64,000 bases of DNA from Bdellovibrio sp. UBA4095 (GCA_002381805.1 DFXZ01000004.1:186001-250000); one strand, 5' to 3'; shown: positions 43,424 through 52,905, counted from the stretch's first letter. Notes: generated by a model not told the origin, from the letters alone. Translations and numbers: made by a program.

Positions 43424-45304
43424 ATGGCTCTCCCTCCGTCGCTAACAGATAAATCCGCTTCTTCCAAAGGAAGTGAGTTCAGATCCCTTGCACTGCGAAT
43501 TGCCGTCGCACTTGGCATCTCTCTCGTCATTACTCAGATCAATCTTGAGTATCCGGAGTCTTATCTCTACGACCTCAGATACAGAACCAAGCCATTCTCA
43601 CCCAAGCCAGAAAATATTGAGCTCGTGTATATCACTCCCGAAACAGTGCAAAAGCTGACCGGCCTACCGAGCGCAGATATGCAGACGCTGGTTGCGAGAA
43701 AGCTAAGGGACTCTGGTGCCACCGCCGTCGTTTATGACTTCGACCTTTTAGAAACGCCCGGCTCGACCGATTCTAAAAATAAATGGGAAGAGGCTGTTGT
43801 ATCAAATGCCCATTTTTATGTCGCCGGTCGCACCACTCCGTTGCGAGGTGACGAAAAACAACTCTCGCTGCCAGAGCCCTTAGAGCGAATAAATTTTACT
43901 CCCGCGCCTAAAACCTCCGACCTCGTCAACTTTGCGAAAGATGGGGTCACACGCAGAATGCTTTTAACTTATCAGCAGCGCCCGATGTTGCCCCTGATAT
44001 TGGCAAGCATCTATAATCCCGAGATCAACAATTTAGAGAATATTCGTGGCACCTTCAGTTTCTATGAGACCGATCAAGCCTACATTGACTTCCTCCCTGC
44101 CAGGAGTTTTCCCTCTGTAAGCTTTGAAGATCTTCTACAAGATGATTTTGCAATGGGGCGCTATAAAAACAAGGTTGTTTTTATAGGCACTGATTTGGGC
44201 CAGAGTGAAGGCGAATATATACTGACGCCCTTTAGTCGTGAAGTGACGGCGATGACTCGCATTGAAATGCAGGCCAATATTCTAAATACGCTCATCAAAA
44301 ACTCTGCACCTATTCGGGCCGAGCGTAGCGTGGGTTGGATTTTAATTGTCCTGGCTTCATTGTTAACCAGTCATGTCGTTTTGACCATGAAGCCAGCGCA
44401 GGGCCTTCTGATGTTGGGGGCGGCAATTGGCGGATTCACACTATTTAGTGCCATGACTTTTTGGCTGGCCGGCTACTGGGTGCCCATGGCAGCGCCACTC
44501 CTAACGGCTGTACTCTGTTACTATATTTTTATCCCCTACCGTCTGATAGTGGAGAATCGCAGAAGCTGGGAATACTACCAAAAAAACATGCTTTTAAGTC
44601 AGGTGGAAGAACTTAAAACCAACTTTATTTCCATGATGTCTCATGATTTGAAAACGCCAATTGCTCGGATCCAGGGTATGACCGATGTGATCCTGTCAGA
44701 AAAGAATCCCCTTTCGACTCAACAGCGAGAGGCTGTGGATACGATCAAACATTCCGCAGATGACCTCCTGAAGTTTATTACTTCCATACTGAACTATGGC
44801 CGAATCGAAAGCCAAGGTGTTCAGCTGAACCTTAAGAGCAAGGACATCAACAACCTTTTGGTCGATGTCATCCGTAAACATGAGTTTTTAGCAAAGGTAA
44901 AGCGCATTCAAATCGTCACGGAACTTGAGCCGATCTTCCCAGTTCCAGTGGATTCAGATTTAATGAAGCAGGTCCTTTCTAACTTGATAGAGAATGCGAT
45001 TAAGTACAGCCCAGAGGATACGAAAATACTAGTCTCGAGCGAAGAAAGAGAAGGCCGAGTCGTCATTCAAGTAGCCGATCAGGGACCGGGCATTCCCGCA
45101 GATGAGCTGCCAAACATCTTCATGAAGTTTTTCCGCTCGAAGAACGCAAAAAGCTCTCCCATTAAGGGTTCTGGGTTGGGTCTTTATTTAGCAAAATATT
45201 TTACTGAACTACATCAGGGACAGGTTTTTGTAGAATCTTCCCATGGCAATGGATCTACTTTTACGGTAGAACTGCCTATTGATCAAAGGGGGCCAAATGC
45301 TTAA
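43424..45304 (+). CDS. CHASE2-domain sensor histidine kinase
   Basis: 626 aa. An N-terminal membrane helix, an extracytoplasmic CHASE2 domain (YDLRYRTKPFSPKPENIELV, then KLRDSGATAVVYDFDLLE), and three further membrane helices near residues 300-380. The cytosolic HisKA has His407 (FISMMSHDLKTPIARI), and the ATPase domain shows NLIENAIKYSP, DQGPGIP and GSGLGLYLAK. CHASE2 senses unknown external ligands. An AAAGGT lies before the ATG. Its position between a candidate peptide gene and an NtrC regulator suggests it senses the peptide or its effect. Confidence 0.9.
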   Translation: MALPPSLTDKSASSKGSEFRSLALRIAVALGISLVITQINLEYPESYLYDLRYRTKPFSPKPENIELVYITPETVQKLTGLPSADMQTLVARKLRDSGATAVVYDFDLLETPGSTDSKNKWEEAVVSNAHFYVAGRTTPLRGDEKQLSLPEPLERINFTPAPKTSDLVNFAKDGVTRRMLLTYQQRPMLPLILASIYNPEINNLENIRGTFSFYETDQAYIDFLPARSFPSVSFEDLLQDDFAMGRYKNKVVFIGTDLGQSEGEYILTPFSREVTAMTRIEMQANILNTLIKNSAPIRAERSVGWILIVLASLLTSHVVLTMKPAQGLLMLGAAIGGFTLFSAMTFWLAGYWVPMAAPLLTAVLCYYIFIPYRLIVENRRSWEYYQKNMLLSQVEELKTNFISMMSHDLKTPIARIQGMTDVILSEKNPLSTQQREAVDTIKHSADDLLKFITSILNYGRIESQGVQLNLKSKDINNLLVDVIRKHEFLAKVKRIQIVTELEPIFPVPVDSDLMKQVLSNLIENAIKYSPEDTKILVSSEEREGRVVIQVADQGPGIPADELPNIFMKFFRSKNAKSSPIKGSGLGLYLAKYFTELHQGQVFVESSHGNGSTFTVELPIDQRGPNA

Positions 45305-46805
45305 AGTACTCGTTGTTGATGATGACCAGGGTCTTAGACTTTCAGTTAAATCCGCGTTGGCGGTTACAGAAAGATTTTCTGTCGACGAAGCCTTTGATGG
45401 AATCAACGCCCTTGAAAAAATCAAGGCCGGGACAACAAAATACGACGTCGTCATTCTTGACGTAGATATGCCCCGCCTGAACGGTTTGCAAACTCTGCGA
45501 CAAATCAAAGAGTTTGATCCAGGAATCATCGTCATCGTCATGACAGCTCATGCCACCCTCAATGATGCTGTCTTGGCTGTAAAGGACGGTGCTTTCAATT
45601 ATCTTTCAAAACCCGTCAGCAGCGATGACCTTCTTGCTCTTATCGATAAAGCCGTCAATGCCCATGCTTTGATTTCGAACATCGCAGCTTCGGCGCCGGT
45701 AATGGTTGAAGCTGGTAAAAAGATTATTGGCCATACATCGCAGATGCAAAAAGTGTTTAACATTATTCATCGCTTGGCAAAAGTAGACACTCCCGTCCTC
45801 ATTCGGGGAGCATCAGGCACAGGCAAAGAACTCGTTGCCAAGGCTATACATTATAATTCTGCTCGCAAAGACGAAAAGTTTGTTGCCATCAACTGCTCTG
45901 CCATTCCCGAAAATCTATTTGAATCAGAACTGTTTGGCCACGAGAAGGGTTCTTTTACCGGTGCTGATCAACGAAAGATCGGGAAATTCCAGTTTGCTGA
46001 AGGCGGAACCCTTTTCCTGGATGAAGTCGGTGATATGCCACAACTTATGCAAGTTAAGATCTTGCGCGTTCTTCAAGAAAAGCTTTTCACCCCAGTTGGC
46101 TCGAATCGCGAGTTCCCTGCTAACGTAAGAATTATTGCTGCCACCAACCGCCCCTTAGAAGAGATGATCAAAGCTGGCTCCTTCCGCGAAGACCTGTTCT
46201 ATCGTCTGAATGTCGTTCCCATATTCTTACCGGCTCTTGCAGAGCGCAAAGAAGATATGGATCACATGGTGAACATCTTCATTAAGAAATTCAATCAAGC
46301 CCACGGGAAGCGCATCAATGGAATTACTGCGGACGCCGTGGCCGTTCTAAAGAAGCACACTTGGCCTGGAAACATCCGTGAACTTGAAAACGTCATTGAG
46401 CACAGTTTCGTTTTGGAGAACTCCAATCTTATCACTCTTGCTTCTCTGCCAGAATCTCTTCTGATTGCAACAGGCACAAGCTTGGTTGAAGCTCCGTCAC
46501 CTCAGGAGACCGCAGTGAACCTGGTTTCGGCCGGGCTCGCAAATGCCGCCGACGCTCACATTCATATGGAAGTTGCTGAAGAGGAAAACGACGAAGCTGA
46601 TCTTGATGTCAGTGGACTTAATATCGACGCTCACAGTTTGGACTTCAATGCCCAGAAAGAAGCCTTCGAAAAAGAGTTTATTATAAAAGCGCTTAAGACT
46701 TTCAAAGGTCGAATCAATCAAACAGCTCTGCACGCGAACATTCCAAAGAAGACCTTGCTCCGCAAGATTGAAAAGTATGGCATCAACGCCAGGGATTACT
46801 GCTAG
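45297..46805 (+). CDS. NtrC-family sigma-54-dependent response regulator
   Basis: 502 aa. Receiver with DDD at residues 8-10 and Asp55 (ILDVDMP), AAA+ domain with Walker A GASGTGKELVAKAIH, the sigma-54-contact loop GSFTGA (variant of GAFTGA) and Walker B-like LFLDEVGD, and a Fis-type helix-turn-helix at the C-terminus (INQTALHANIPKKTLLRKI). Chosen start ATG 45297 overlaps the kinase stop by 8 bases, so the pair is coupled. It can activate only sigma-54 promoters, and one such promoter candidate precedes the cluster, suggesting autoregulation. Confidence 0.95.
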   Translation: MLKVLVVDDDQGLRLSVKSALAVTERFSVDEAFDGINALEKIKAGTTKYDVVILDVDMPRLNGLQTLRQIKEFDPGIIVIVMTAHATLNDAVLAVKDGAFNYLSKPVSSDDLLALIDKAVNAHALISNIAASAPVMVEAGKKIIGHTSQMQKVFNIIHRLAKVDTPVLIRGASGTGKELVAKAIHYNSARKDEKFVAINCSAIPENLFESELFGHEKGSFTGADQRKIGKFQFAEGGTLFLDEVGDMPQLMQVKILRVLQEKLFTPVGSNREFPANVRIIAATNRPLEEMIKAGSFREDLFYRLNVVPIFLPALAERKEDMDHMVNIFIKKFNQAHGKRINGITADAVAVLKKHTWPGNIRELENVIEHSFVLENSNLITLASLPESLLIATGTSLVEAPSPQETAVNLVSAGLANAADAHIHMEVAEEENDEADLDVSGLNIDAHSLDFNAQKEAFEKEFIIKALKTFKGRINQTALHANIPKKTLLRKIEKYGINARDYC

Positions 46806-46808
46806 TTC

Positions 46809-46833
46809 CGAGCAGCCTCGTCAGGGGCTGCTC
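46809..46833 (+). other. 9-bp hairpin after the NtrC-type gene
   Basis: CGAGCAGCC / GGCTGCTCG with a 7-base loop, beginning 4 bases after the stop. There is no T-run, so it may act as an mRNA 3' stabiliser ahead of the hairpin with a T-run at 46858. Confidence 0.5.
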
Positions 46834-46857
46834 GCGCCACCATTTTAGGAAATCAAG

Positions 46858-46877
46858 AAAACTCTTCGAGTTTTTTT
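46858..46877 (+). terminator. Possible terminator of the kinase/regulator operon
   Basis: AAAACTC / GAGTTTT with a 3-base loop and a T-run after it. Confidence 0.55.
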
Positions 46878-47032
46878 ATTATTCTGCATTGCCTCTAGTT
46901 TCAAAACTCCACTTCATCCCCGATATCTAGATGTGCTCAAACATTGAGCATTAAATGTCGGCTTTTTAGCCGGAGTCTACATTGACTCAATGTAATGAAC
47001 TCTGTAATTTCGAATCCCTCACTGGAGTCCTG

Positions 47033-47599
47033 ATGACCATGAACCCGTTGCCACCACAAGCTTACACTAAAGATACCCTGCTGAAGGCGTATCAGTGGCT
47101 CATGAATCAGAATCCGTCTATCAAGGAAATGGCAACGACTCCAGACATCTTGGTCAGCCTTTTTTTGAAAGCCAACCGAGATGGCGAAAGCGTTCTCGAA
47201 AGACCCAGTATTAAGAATTTTAAAAGTGAACTAAAGAGCCTGGCCGGAATGATGGGAGAGCTTGACCGCCCTTCAATCATTGGAACTCCGCCGGCAATGA
47301 CTGCTGCGGCCACTGTCATGGAACCCACTACAGTAGAGCCCGTTATGCCCTCGAACGCGTCTATTAACAAAACGACCAACTCGGCAACTGCGAATCAGAC
47401 TCAAGTCTCTCAGGTTTCCTATACTGAAAAAACGGTGACCGCGACCTCTCGCCCTATGGACTTCATGAGTCTTTTAGATGGTGTAACCAGAACCATGATT
47501 CACGAAGTCAAAGAAGAGCTGAATTTAAGTTCGGATCTTGAAGCTCTCCGTATGTTAGTCAAAGTCGGCCACAGTCGCTGCAAAGGCCTGCTCAGCTAG
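47033..47599 (+). CDS. Protein of unknown function, 188 aa
   Basis: Chosen start ATG 47033 (a second Met follows two codons later), with GGAG five bases upstream; an earlier TTG start is unlikely. No signal peptide or membrane segment. The N-terminal ~80 residues are helical (DTLLKAYQWLMNQNP, SVLERPSIKNFKSELKSLAGM), the centre is Thr/Ala/Pro-rich and disordered, and the C-terminal part is helical again (VKEELNLSSDLEALRML). No family recognised. It is downstream of the NtrC-type gene but separated by hairpins. The upstream gap contains the dyad GCTCAA-N3-TTGAGC near 46935. Confidence 0.55.
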   Translation: MTMNPLPPQAYTKDTLLKAYQWLMNQNPSIKEMATTPDILVSLFLKANRDGESVLERPSIKNFKSELKSLAGMMGELDRPSIIGTPPAMTAAATVMEPTTVEPVMPSNASINKTTNSATANQTQVSQVSYTEKTVTATSRPMDFMSLLDGVTRTMIHEVKEELNLSSDLEALRMLVKVGHSRCKGLLS

Positions 47600-47686
47600 G
47601 CTTTATCTCTTCGAAATCATTTAAATTCCTTGGCAAATTAGGCTATACTAGCGCTTCTTTGTTTTCCTCAAAAAAAGGATTTTTGC

Positions 47687-50467
47687 ATGACTGCAACCCC
47701 TGACTATAAATCTACCATTCGCCTGCCTCAGACGGCCTTCCCTATGAAAGGGGATTTGCCTATCAAGGAACCTAAGATTATTCAGAATTGGGAAGAGCAG
47801 AACATCTACCAAAAAGTTTTGTCTAAGAATGCTGGCAAAACCAAGTTCATTCTTCCAGATGGCCCTCCTTATGCGAATGGCTCGATCCATCTGGGTCATG
47901 CATTAAACAAGACACTGAAAGATATCATTCTTAAATATAAAAATATGAGAGGCTACTGTGCTCCATTCATTCCCGGATGGGACTGTCACGGTCTGCCAAT
48001 CGAACACAAGGTTCTTAAAGATCTGGCCGCCAAAAAATTGCAGAAAAATGATCAAGAAGTTTTGCAGCTGTGCCGAGAGGAAGCTGGTAAATGGATTAAC
48101 GTTCAACGTGATGAATTCCGTCGCTTGGGCGTTCTTGCGGACTGGGAAAATCCTTATTTTACAATGCAGCCCGAGTACGAGGCAGAAGAAGTTCGTGAGT
48201 TCGCAAGAGCTTATGCAAAAGGTTTGATTTATCGCGGAGTCAAACCTGTTTACTGGAACTGGGTTCTTAAGACAGCTTTGGCCGACGCCGAAGTTGAATA
48301 CCACAATCACAAAAGCCCATCGATTTACGTCAAATTCCCCATCACAGATGCAGAAACATTGAAAAAGCTTGGCAATCCCTCTAAGCCAACTTCATTTGTA
48401 ATTTGGACAACCACTCCGTGGACAATTCCTGCAAACACAGGCATTTGCTTACATCCAGATTTCGAGTATTCGGTCTTTGATGCGGGTTCGGAAAATTTCG
48501 TCTTTGCCAAAGGTTTAAAAGAAGCTTTCGAAAAAGACACCGAACTGACTTTGAAAGACGGTCCTGTCTTTAAAGGCGAAGACCTTGAATGGGCAAAAGC
48601 TCGTCACCCTTGGATTGATCGTGACTCGATTGTTGTGTTGGGTCTTCACGTCAGCTTGGATGCTGGTACGGGCGCCGTGCACACAGCTCCTGGACATGGT
48701 GCCGATGACTTTAAGGTCGGCTTGAAATACAAACTTCCAATCATTAATCCCGTCGATGACTCTGGTCTTTACACTGATGAAGTTCCAGAATTTAAGGGCA
48801 TGAATATTTTTAAAGCCAATCCCTTGATCGTCGAAAAGATGAAGGCCAGTGGTCACCTTTTAGCGCATAAAGAAATTGAACACAGTTATCCTCATTGCTG
48901 GCGCTCAAAAGCTCCGCTTATTTTCCGCACGACTCCGCAATGGTTTATCGGGCTTGATTTGGAATCCAGTCAGGTTCGGGCAAAAACCCTTAAAGCTGTC
49001 GACTCAATTAAGTTTGTTCCACAGTGGGGCGAGGCTCGCTTCCGCGCGATGATGGAAAACCGCCCAGACTGGTGCATCAGCCGACAGAGACTTTGGGGAG
49101 TACCAATTCCCGTGTTCACTTGTAATGCTACAGGAGAAGTTCTTGCTGATTACGATGTCATGATGAAGGTTGCCGATGTGATTGAAGCCGAAGGCGGCGT
49201 AAATGCATTCACGGCCAATGATCCTACAAAGTTCATCACAACCGCAGCCGTTGAAAAAGCCCGAACTGCTTTGAACAACCCAAAATTTGGAACGGAAGGA
49301 TTCAGCCACGGCCGTGATATTCTTGACGTGTGGTTCGACTCTGGCGTTTGTCACGCGGCTGTGCAAAAGAAGCGCAACAACATGGGTTTTCCTGCAGATC
49401 TCTATTTGGAAGGCAGTGACCAACATCGAGGTTGGTTCAATACTTCGCTCCTCTCTTCTATGTGCACGAATGGAGAATCTCCGTTTAAAGCTTTGCTAAC
49501 CCATGGTTTCGTTGTTGATTCCCAAGGACGCAAAATGAGTAAATCTTTGGGCAATTCTGTTGAACCCCAAGAAGTGTCGAACAAGAGTGGCGCCGAGATC
49601 ATCCGTCTTTGGGCCGCCTATGAAGACTACGGCAAAGATGTTTCATGTGGCAAAACCGAACTTGATCGGGTGACTGAAACTTATCGTCGAATTCGTAACT
49701 CGATGAGATATCTTTTAGGCGCAACCAATGATTTCGATCCCGCTAAGGATCTCGTCCCCTATGAAAAACTGACTTCGATCGATAAGTGGGCCTTACACGA
49801 ATTGGCTGATCTGAACAAGAAAGTCACCGAAGCATACGACAACTACGAGTTCTACAAGATCTACCATGCACTCAATGTCTTTTTCACAGTTGATCTTTCA
49901 GCCACGTACATGGATGTGATGAAAGACCGACTTTACACTTGGAAAGCTGATGGAATTGCTCGTCGCGGAACTCAGACAGTGCTGTATTATATGGCTGACT
50001 ATTTGATCCGCATGATGGCTCCTATCCTTAGCTTCCTTTCAGAAGAAAGCTACTCCTATATGAAGGGCGATAAAAAGGAATCCGTTTTCTTGTTGGATTA
50101 TCCAATCGCTCCAAGTCAGTGGTTTAATCCAGAAATTGCAGCTGAATACGAAGACTACCTAAAGGTGCGCAGCGATGTGCAAAAAGTCCTGGAAGGTCTT
50201 CGCGCCGAGAAAGTGATTGGCTCCAGCCTGGAGGCACAAGTGACGATCTCAGCCGAAAATGAGCTGTTTAAACGTTTGGATAAGTTTGTTGATCTGCGCG
50301 AACTTCTGATCGTCTCTGAAGTCGCTGTCAAAAATGGACCTTATAAAATCGAAGCAACGAAAGCACCAGGCGAGAAGTGTGTACGCTGTTGGGTTTACTC
50401 GACTGAAATCAGCCACGACACTCAACACCCTGGAATTTGCCCTAAATGTATTGAGGCTCTTACATGA
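47687..50467 (+). CDS. ileS: Isoleucyl-tRNA synthetase
   Basis: 926 aa class Ia synthetase. HIGH motif as HLGH in PPYANGSIHLGHALNK, KMSKS motif as KMSKSLGN, the CP1 editing domain between, and a C-terminal zinc finger (CVRCWVYSTE, CPKC). Charges tRNA-Ile. The stop overlaps the lspA start by 4 bases (ATGA), the common ileS-lspA pair. Confidence 0.97.
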   Translation: MTATPDYKSTIRLPQTAFPMKGDLPIKEPKIIQNWEEQNIYQKVLSKNAGKTKFILPDGPPYANGSIHLGHALNKTLKDIILKYKNMRGYCAPFIPGWDCHGLPIEHKVLKDLAAKKLQKNDQEVLQLCREEAGKWINVQRDEFRRLGVLADWENPYFTMQPEYEAEEVREFARAYAKGLIYRGVKPVYWNWVLKTALADAEVEYHNHKSPSIYVKFPITDAETLKKLGNPSKPTSFVIWTTTPWTIPANTGICLHPDFEYSVFDAGSENFVFAKGLKEAFEKDTELTLKDGPVFKGEDLEWAKARHPWIDRDSIVVLGLHVSLDAGTGAVHTAPGHGADDFKVGLKYKLPIINPVDDSGLYTDEVPEFKGMNIFKANPLIVEKMKASGHLLAHKEIEHSYPHCWRSKAPLIFRTTPQWFIGLDLESSQVRAKTLKAVDSIKFVPQWGEARFRAMMENRPDWCISRQRLWGVPIPVFTCNATGEVLADYDVMMKVADVIEAEGGVNAFTANDPTKFITTAAVEKARTALNNPKFGTEGFSHGRDILDVWFDSGVCHAAVQKKRNNMGFPADLYLEGSDQHRGWFNTSLLSSMCTNGESPFKALLTHGFVVDSQGRKMSKSLGNSVEPQEVSNKSGAEIIRLWAAYEDYGKDVSCGKTELDRVTETYRRIRNSMRYLLGATNDFDPAKDLVPYEKLTSIDKWALHELADLNKKVTEAYDNYEFYKIYHALNVFFTVDLSATYMDVMKDRLYTWKADGIARRGTQTVLYYMADYLIRMMAPILSFLSEESYSYMKGDKKESVFLLDYPIAPSQWFNPEIAAEYEDYLKVRSDVQKVLEGLRAEKVIGSSLEAQVTISAENELFKRLDKFVDLRELLIVSEVAVKNGPYKIEATKAPGEKCVRCWVYSTEISHDTQHPGICPKCIEALT

Positions 50468-50982
50468 AAAGAAAATATATCTGGCTTCTGGTCATCACTG
50501 GTTTTCTAGTCGCTCTTGATCAGCTTATAAAAGTTTACGTGCATACTCACTTTCACCTGGGTGAATCCGTAATTGTGATTCCAAACTTCTTTAATCTGAC
50601 CTACGTAAGGAATTTCGGGGCTGCTTTTGGATTTTTGGCCGAAAGCCACCCTTCGTTCAGAGAACTGTTCTTTCTTTCCATGCCTCCGATCGCATTGCTG
50701 ATCATTTTAGGTATTTTGCGTGGAGTGAAAGACTCTGACACCAAACAAATCATCGCACTCTCAAGTATTTTTGGCGGGGCCATCGGCAACTATATTGACC
50801 GTATCCGTTTCCGCTATGTGATCGATTTCTTGGATTTTCATCTTTACAACCGTTGGAGCTGGCCGGCGTTCAACGTCGCAGATATGGCCATTGTGGGCGG
50901 CGTCGGGCTGTTGCTTTTACTGATGTTTCTGGAAAACAAAGAACATAAAAAGAATAAATTGAAAGAAGAAGGCGCTGGATAA
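50464..50982 (+). CDS. lspA: Lipoprotein signal peptidase II
   Basis: 172 aa, four membrane helices. The catalytic aspartates are in NYIDRIRFRYVIDFLDF and FNVADMAI, the LspA signature. Cleaves diacylglyceryl-modified prolipoproteins, following Lgt, which is encoded at 57.8 kb in this window. Overlaps ileS by 4 bases. Confidence 0.96.
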   Translation: MKRKYIWLLVITGFLVALDQLIKVYVHTHFHLGESVIVIPNFFNLTYVRNFGAAFGFLAESHPSFRELFFLSMPPIALLIILGILRGVKDSDTKQIIALSSIFGGAIGNYIDRIRFRYVIDFLDFHLYNRWSWPAFNVADMAIVGGVGLLLLLMFLENKEHKKNKLKEEGAG

Positions 50983-50996
50983 GCGCCTTCTTTATT
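50966..50996. terminator. Bidirectional terminator embedded in two gene ends
   Basis: AAGAAGGCGC / GCGCCTTCTT perfect 10-bp stem with a 7-base loop that contains the end of lspA; a T-rich tail follows on the plus strand. The convergent response-regulator gene ends inside or just beside it. Confidence 0.85.
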
Positions 50997-51516
50997 TTCG
51001 CGGAATATGTTTGCGCAATTTGCGCTGCAAACTCTGACGATGAAGACCCAGCTTTTTAGCCGCTTGAGTGATATTGCCCTCGGACGTTTGCAGGACGTAA
51101 TCTATGTATTCTCGTTCCATGCGTGCCAACGAAATTTCCTCTTCAGGTAAAGTTTTAAGATCTGCCTCATCAGCAAACGCCTTTAAGATCATGTCCGCAG
51201 TGACTGGCTTGGTGATAAAATTGTAAGCACCAAGCTGCATGGATTTAACCGCCGAGGCCACACTTCCAAACCCACTCATCATGACGACCCGTACATGGGG
51301 ATATCTTTTCTTAAGTGCGACAAGAAATTCAAAACCATTCTCTGAACCCACGCGTAAATCCAAGAGCGCAAACTCTGGCTCTTGAATCTCTTGAACCGAA
51401 GGCAATTGGGCGAATGACTCCACCGTGACTCCACGTTCCTGCAACTCGTCCGTCAATACTTCACGTAAACTCTTATCGTCTTCAACCAATAGAAGCTTTT
51501 TACCGACTAAGTTCAT
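50992..51516 (-). CDS. RegA/PrrA/ActR-like response regulator
   Basis: 174 aa. Receiver with EDD near residue 12 and the LLDLRVGSENG phospho-site, conserved TKP, then a short linker and a C-terminal Fis-type helix-turn-helix (GNITQAAKKLGLHRQSLQRKL). The length and helix-turn-helix match the RegA redox-response family. Overlaps its kinase by 4 bases. It is likely to bind DNA directly, since it lacks an AAA+ domain. Confidence 0.82.
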   Translation of the reverse strand: MNLVGKKLLLVEDDKSLREVLTDELQERGVTVESFAQLPSVQEIQEPEFALLDLRVGSENGFEFLVALKKRYPHVRVVMMSGFGSVASAVKSMQLGAYNFITKPVTADMILKAFADEADLKTLPEEEISLARMEREYIDYVLQTSEGNITQAAKKLGLHRQSLQRKLRKHIPRK

Positions 51517-52775
51517 TCACTCACCTCCAGCGGTATGTCCAATCTCACAACGGCTCCGGGACCATGAGGATTATTGAAGAGATTAAACTCTCCGCCCACT
51601 GATTGCACCATCATCTGTGCTGAATACACCCCTAGACCGTTTCCTTGCACTTTGCTGGTCACAAAGGGCTCACCTATTCTGGACAGAATTTCTTCAGAGA
51701 TGCCAGGCCCTTGGTCAATTATTTCAATTCGCACCAGGCGATCGCCTCCCATGAGACGAACTTGGATAACACCTTCCGTCGCTGAAGCTTCTAGTGCATT
51801 ATCAAGCATATCAAAAATCGTCTGCGAAAAAGACAATATGTGCAAACGACACATATACGGTGTAGAATCCCATGCTTTGTCGACAGCACACCCATTTTCT
51901 TTTTCCCAAACTTTAACCAGATCTGACAAAAGCTGTGTGATATTTATTCTTTGAGGTTCTCCCTCCGAAGAACGCGAGAATACTGAGGCCATGTGCTGAA
52001 AAATCGAAATGCACTCGTCCAGAGACTCTTGAGCTTTCGAGAACTCTTCTTTAGGGCTGACTTCGTTTGAAGGTAGCTTTCGAAGTCCTCGGTCCATGCG
52101 CAGCTTCAGAGTATTTAAAGGCGTCGCCAATTGGTGACTAAAGCCCGCGGTCAGGGCCCCGAGCGATTTCAAACGATCCGCCTGATGTTGGCGATTCTGC
52201 AATTGTCGAATTCGCTCTTCTTGCTTCTCGACCAATCCAGAGAAAAGTTGACTGACAAACCACGAACTGAAAAGCAAGCTCCACTGAGACAGAAACTCTA
52301 GATACATTTCCGCGCGATCACCGGGAAAAACAAACAAAGCCTTGCGATAGGCTTCGATCTGCAAAATCGACAGTGTCGACACCAGCAAAATAGCAAATAC
52401 GAAGGCCATCTTTTGCCGAAGAAGCAATCCACCTAAAAAACCATGGATACAGAACACAAAAATAAACGGATTATTGGCGGAACCAATACTGAATAGAAGT
52501 CCCGCAGCAGCCAACAAGTCGACGCAAAGGTGCACCAAAAGAGCGCGCGAAGTAGGCTTGGGCTTCGAAAAATTCTGAGACAGAATGTTGAAACCTACCA
52601 AAAGACCAATGACGGCAAAAAAATAGCTCAGATCGTGATTTTGGATAGCCCCTAATCTGAGAAGCGGAATTATGCCCAACAAAAGAATAAAGATAGCGAT
52701 CCAACGAAATCGAATCAAACCTTGAACTTGATTGGCGGGATCGGGCCAAATAATTCGGCGAAATGAAAAAGTCAT
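51513..52775 (-). CDS. RegB/PrrB-like membrane sensor histidine kinase
   Basis: About 420 aa. Chosen ATG 52775, with GAGGT upstream; the longer frame would cover the divergent promoter. Six or so membrane helices, with GSANNPFIFVFCIHGFLG resembling the GGxxNPF quinone-binding motif of RegB. H-box AGFSHQLATPLNTLKLRMDR resembles RegB too, then an ATPase domain with MLDNALEAS, DQGPGIS and GNGLGVYSAQM. The conserved redox Cys of RegB was not identified with confidence. A redox or respiratory signal is inferred from family resemblance. Confidence 0.8.
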   Translation of the reverse strand: MTFSFRRIIWPDPANQVQGLIRFRWIAIFILLLGIIPLLRLGAIQNHDLSYFFAVIGLLVGFNILSQNFSKPKPTSRALLVHLCVDLLAAAGLLFSIGSANNPFIFVFCIHGFLGGLLLRQKMAFVFAILLVSTLSILQIEAYRKALFVFPGDRAEMYLEFLSQWSLLFSSWFVSQLFSGLVEKQEERIRQLQNRQHQADRLKSLGALTAGFSHQLATPLNTLKLRMDRGLRKLPSNEVSPKEEFSKAQESLDECISIFQHMASVFSRSSEGEPQRINITQLLSDLVKVWEKENGCAVDKAWDSTPYMCRLHILSFSQTIFDMLDNALEASATEGVIQVRLMGGDRLVRIEIIDQGPGISEEILSRIGEPFVTSKVQGNGLGVYSAQMMVQSVGGEFNLFNNPHGPGAVVRLDIPLEVSE

Positions 52776-52847
52776 GGTCACCTCATACCGGAGGTCGCCC
52801 TCAGCGGCAACAGATCTGTCTATGTGCAACAAAGAGCTGCCTTTACA

Positions 52848-52866
52848 AATGCAAATTACTTGCATT
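52848..52866. promoter_or_regulatory. 19-bp dyad upstream of the metal-uptake operon
   Basis: AATGCAA-N5-TTGCATT, perfect 7-base arms, 39 bases before the ATG of the outer-membrane gene and about 73 bases from the divergent kinase start. The size and symmetry fit a Fur/Zur-family or similar metal-regulator operator; the identity is inferred from the neighbouring genes. Confidence 0.5.
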
Positions 52867-52905
52867 AAAGATTTGCCCGAGCTAAAGCTAATTTATGGAG
52901 GAAAC

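Noticed and set aside
52776..52905. Longer forms of the RegB-like kinase and of the divergent outer-membrane gene
   Set aside because: Both would overlap the shared promoter and dyad; the internal starts have good ribosome sites and signal features.
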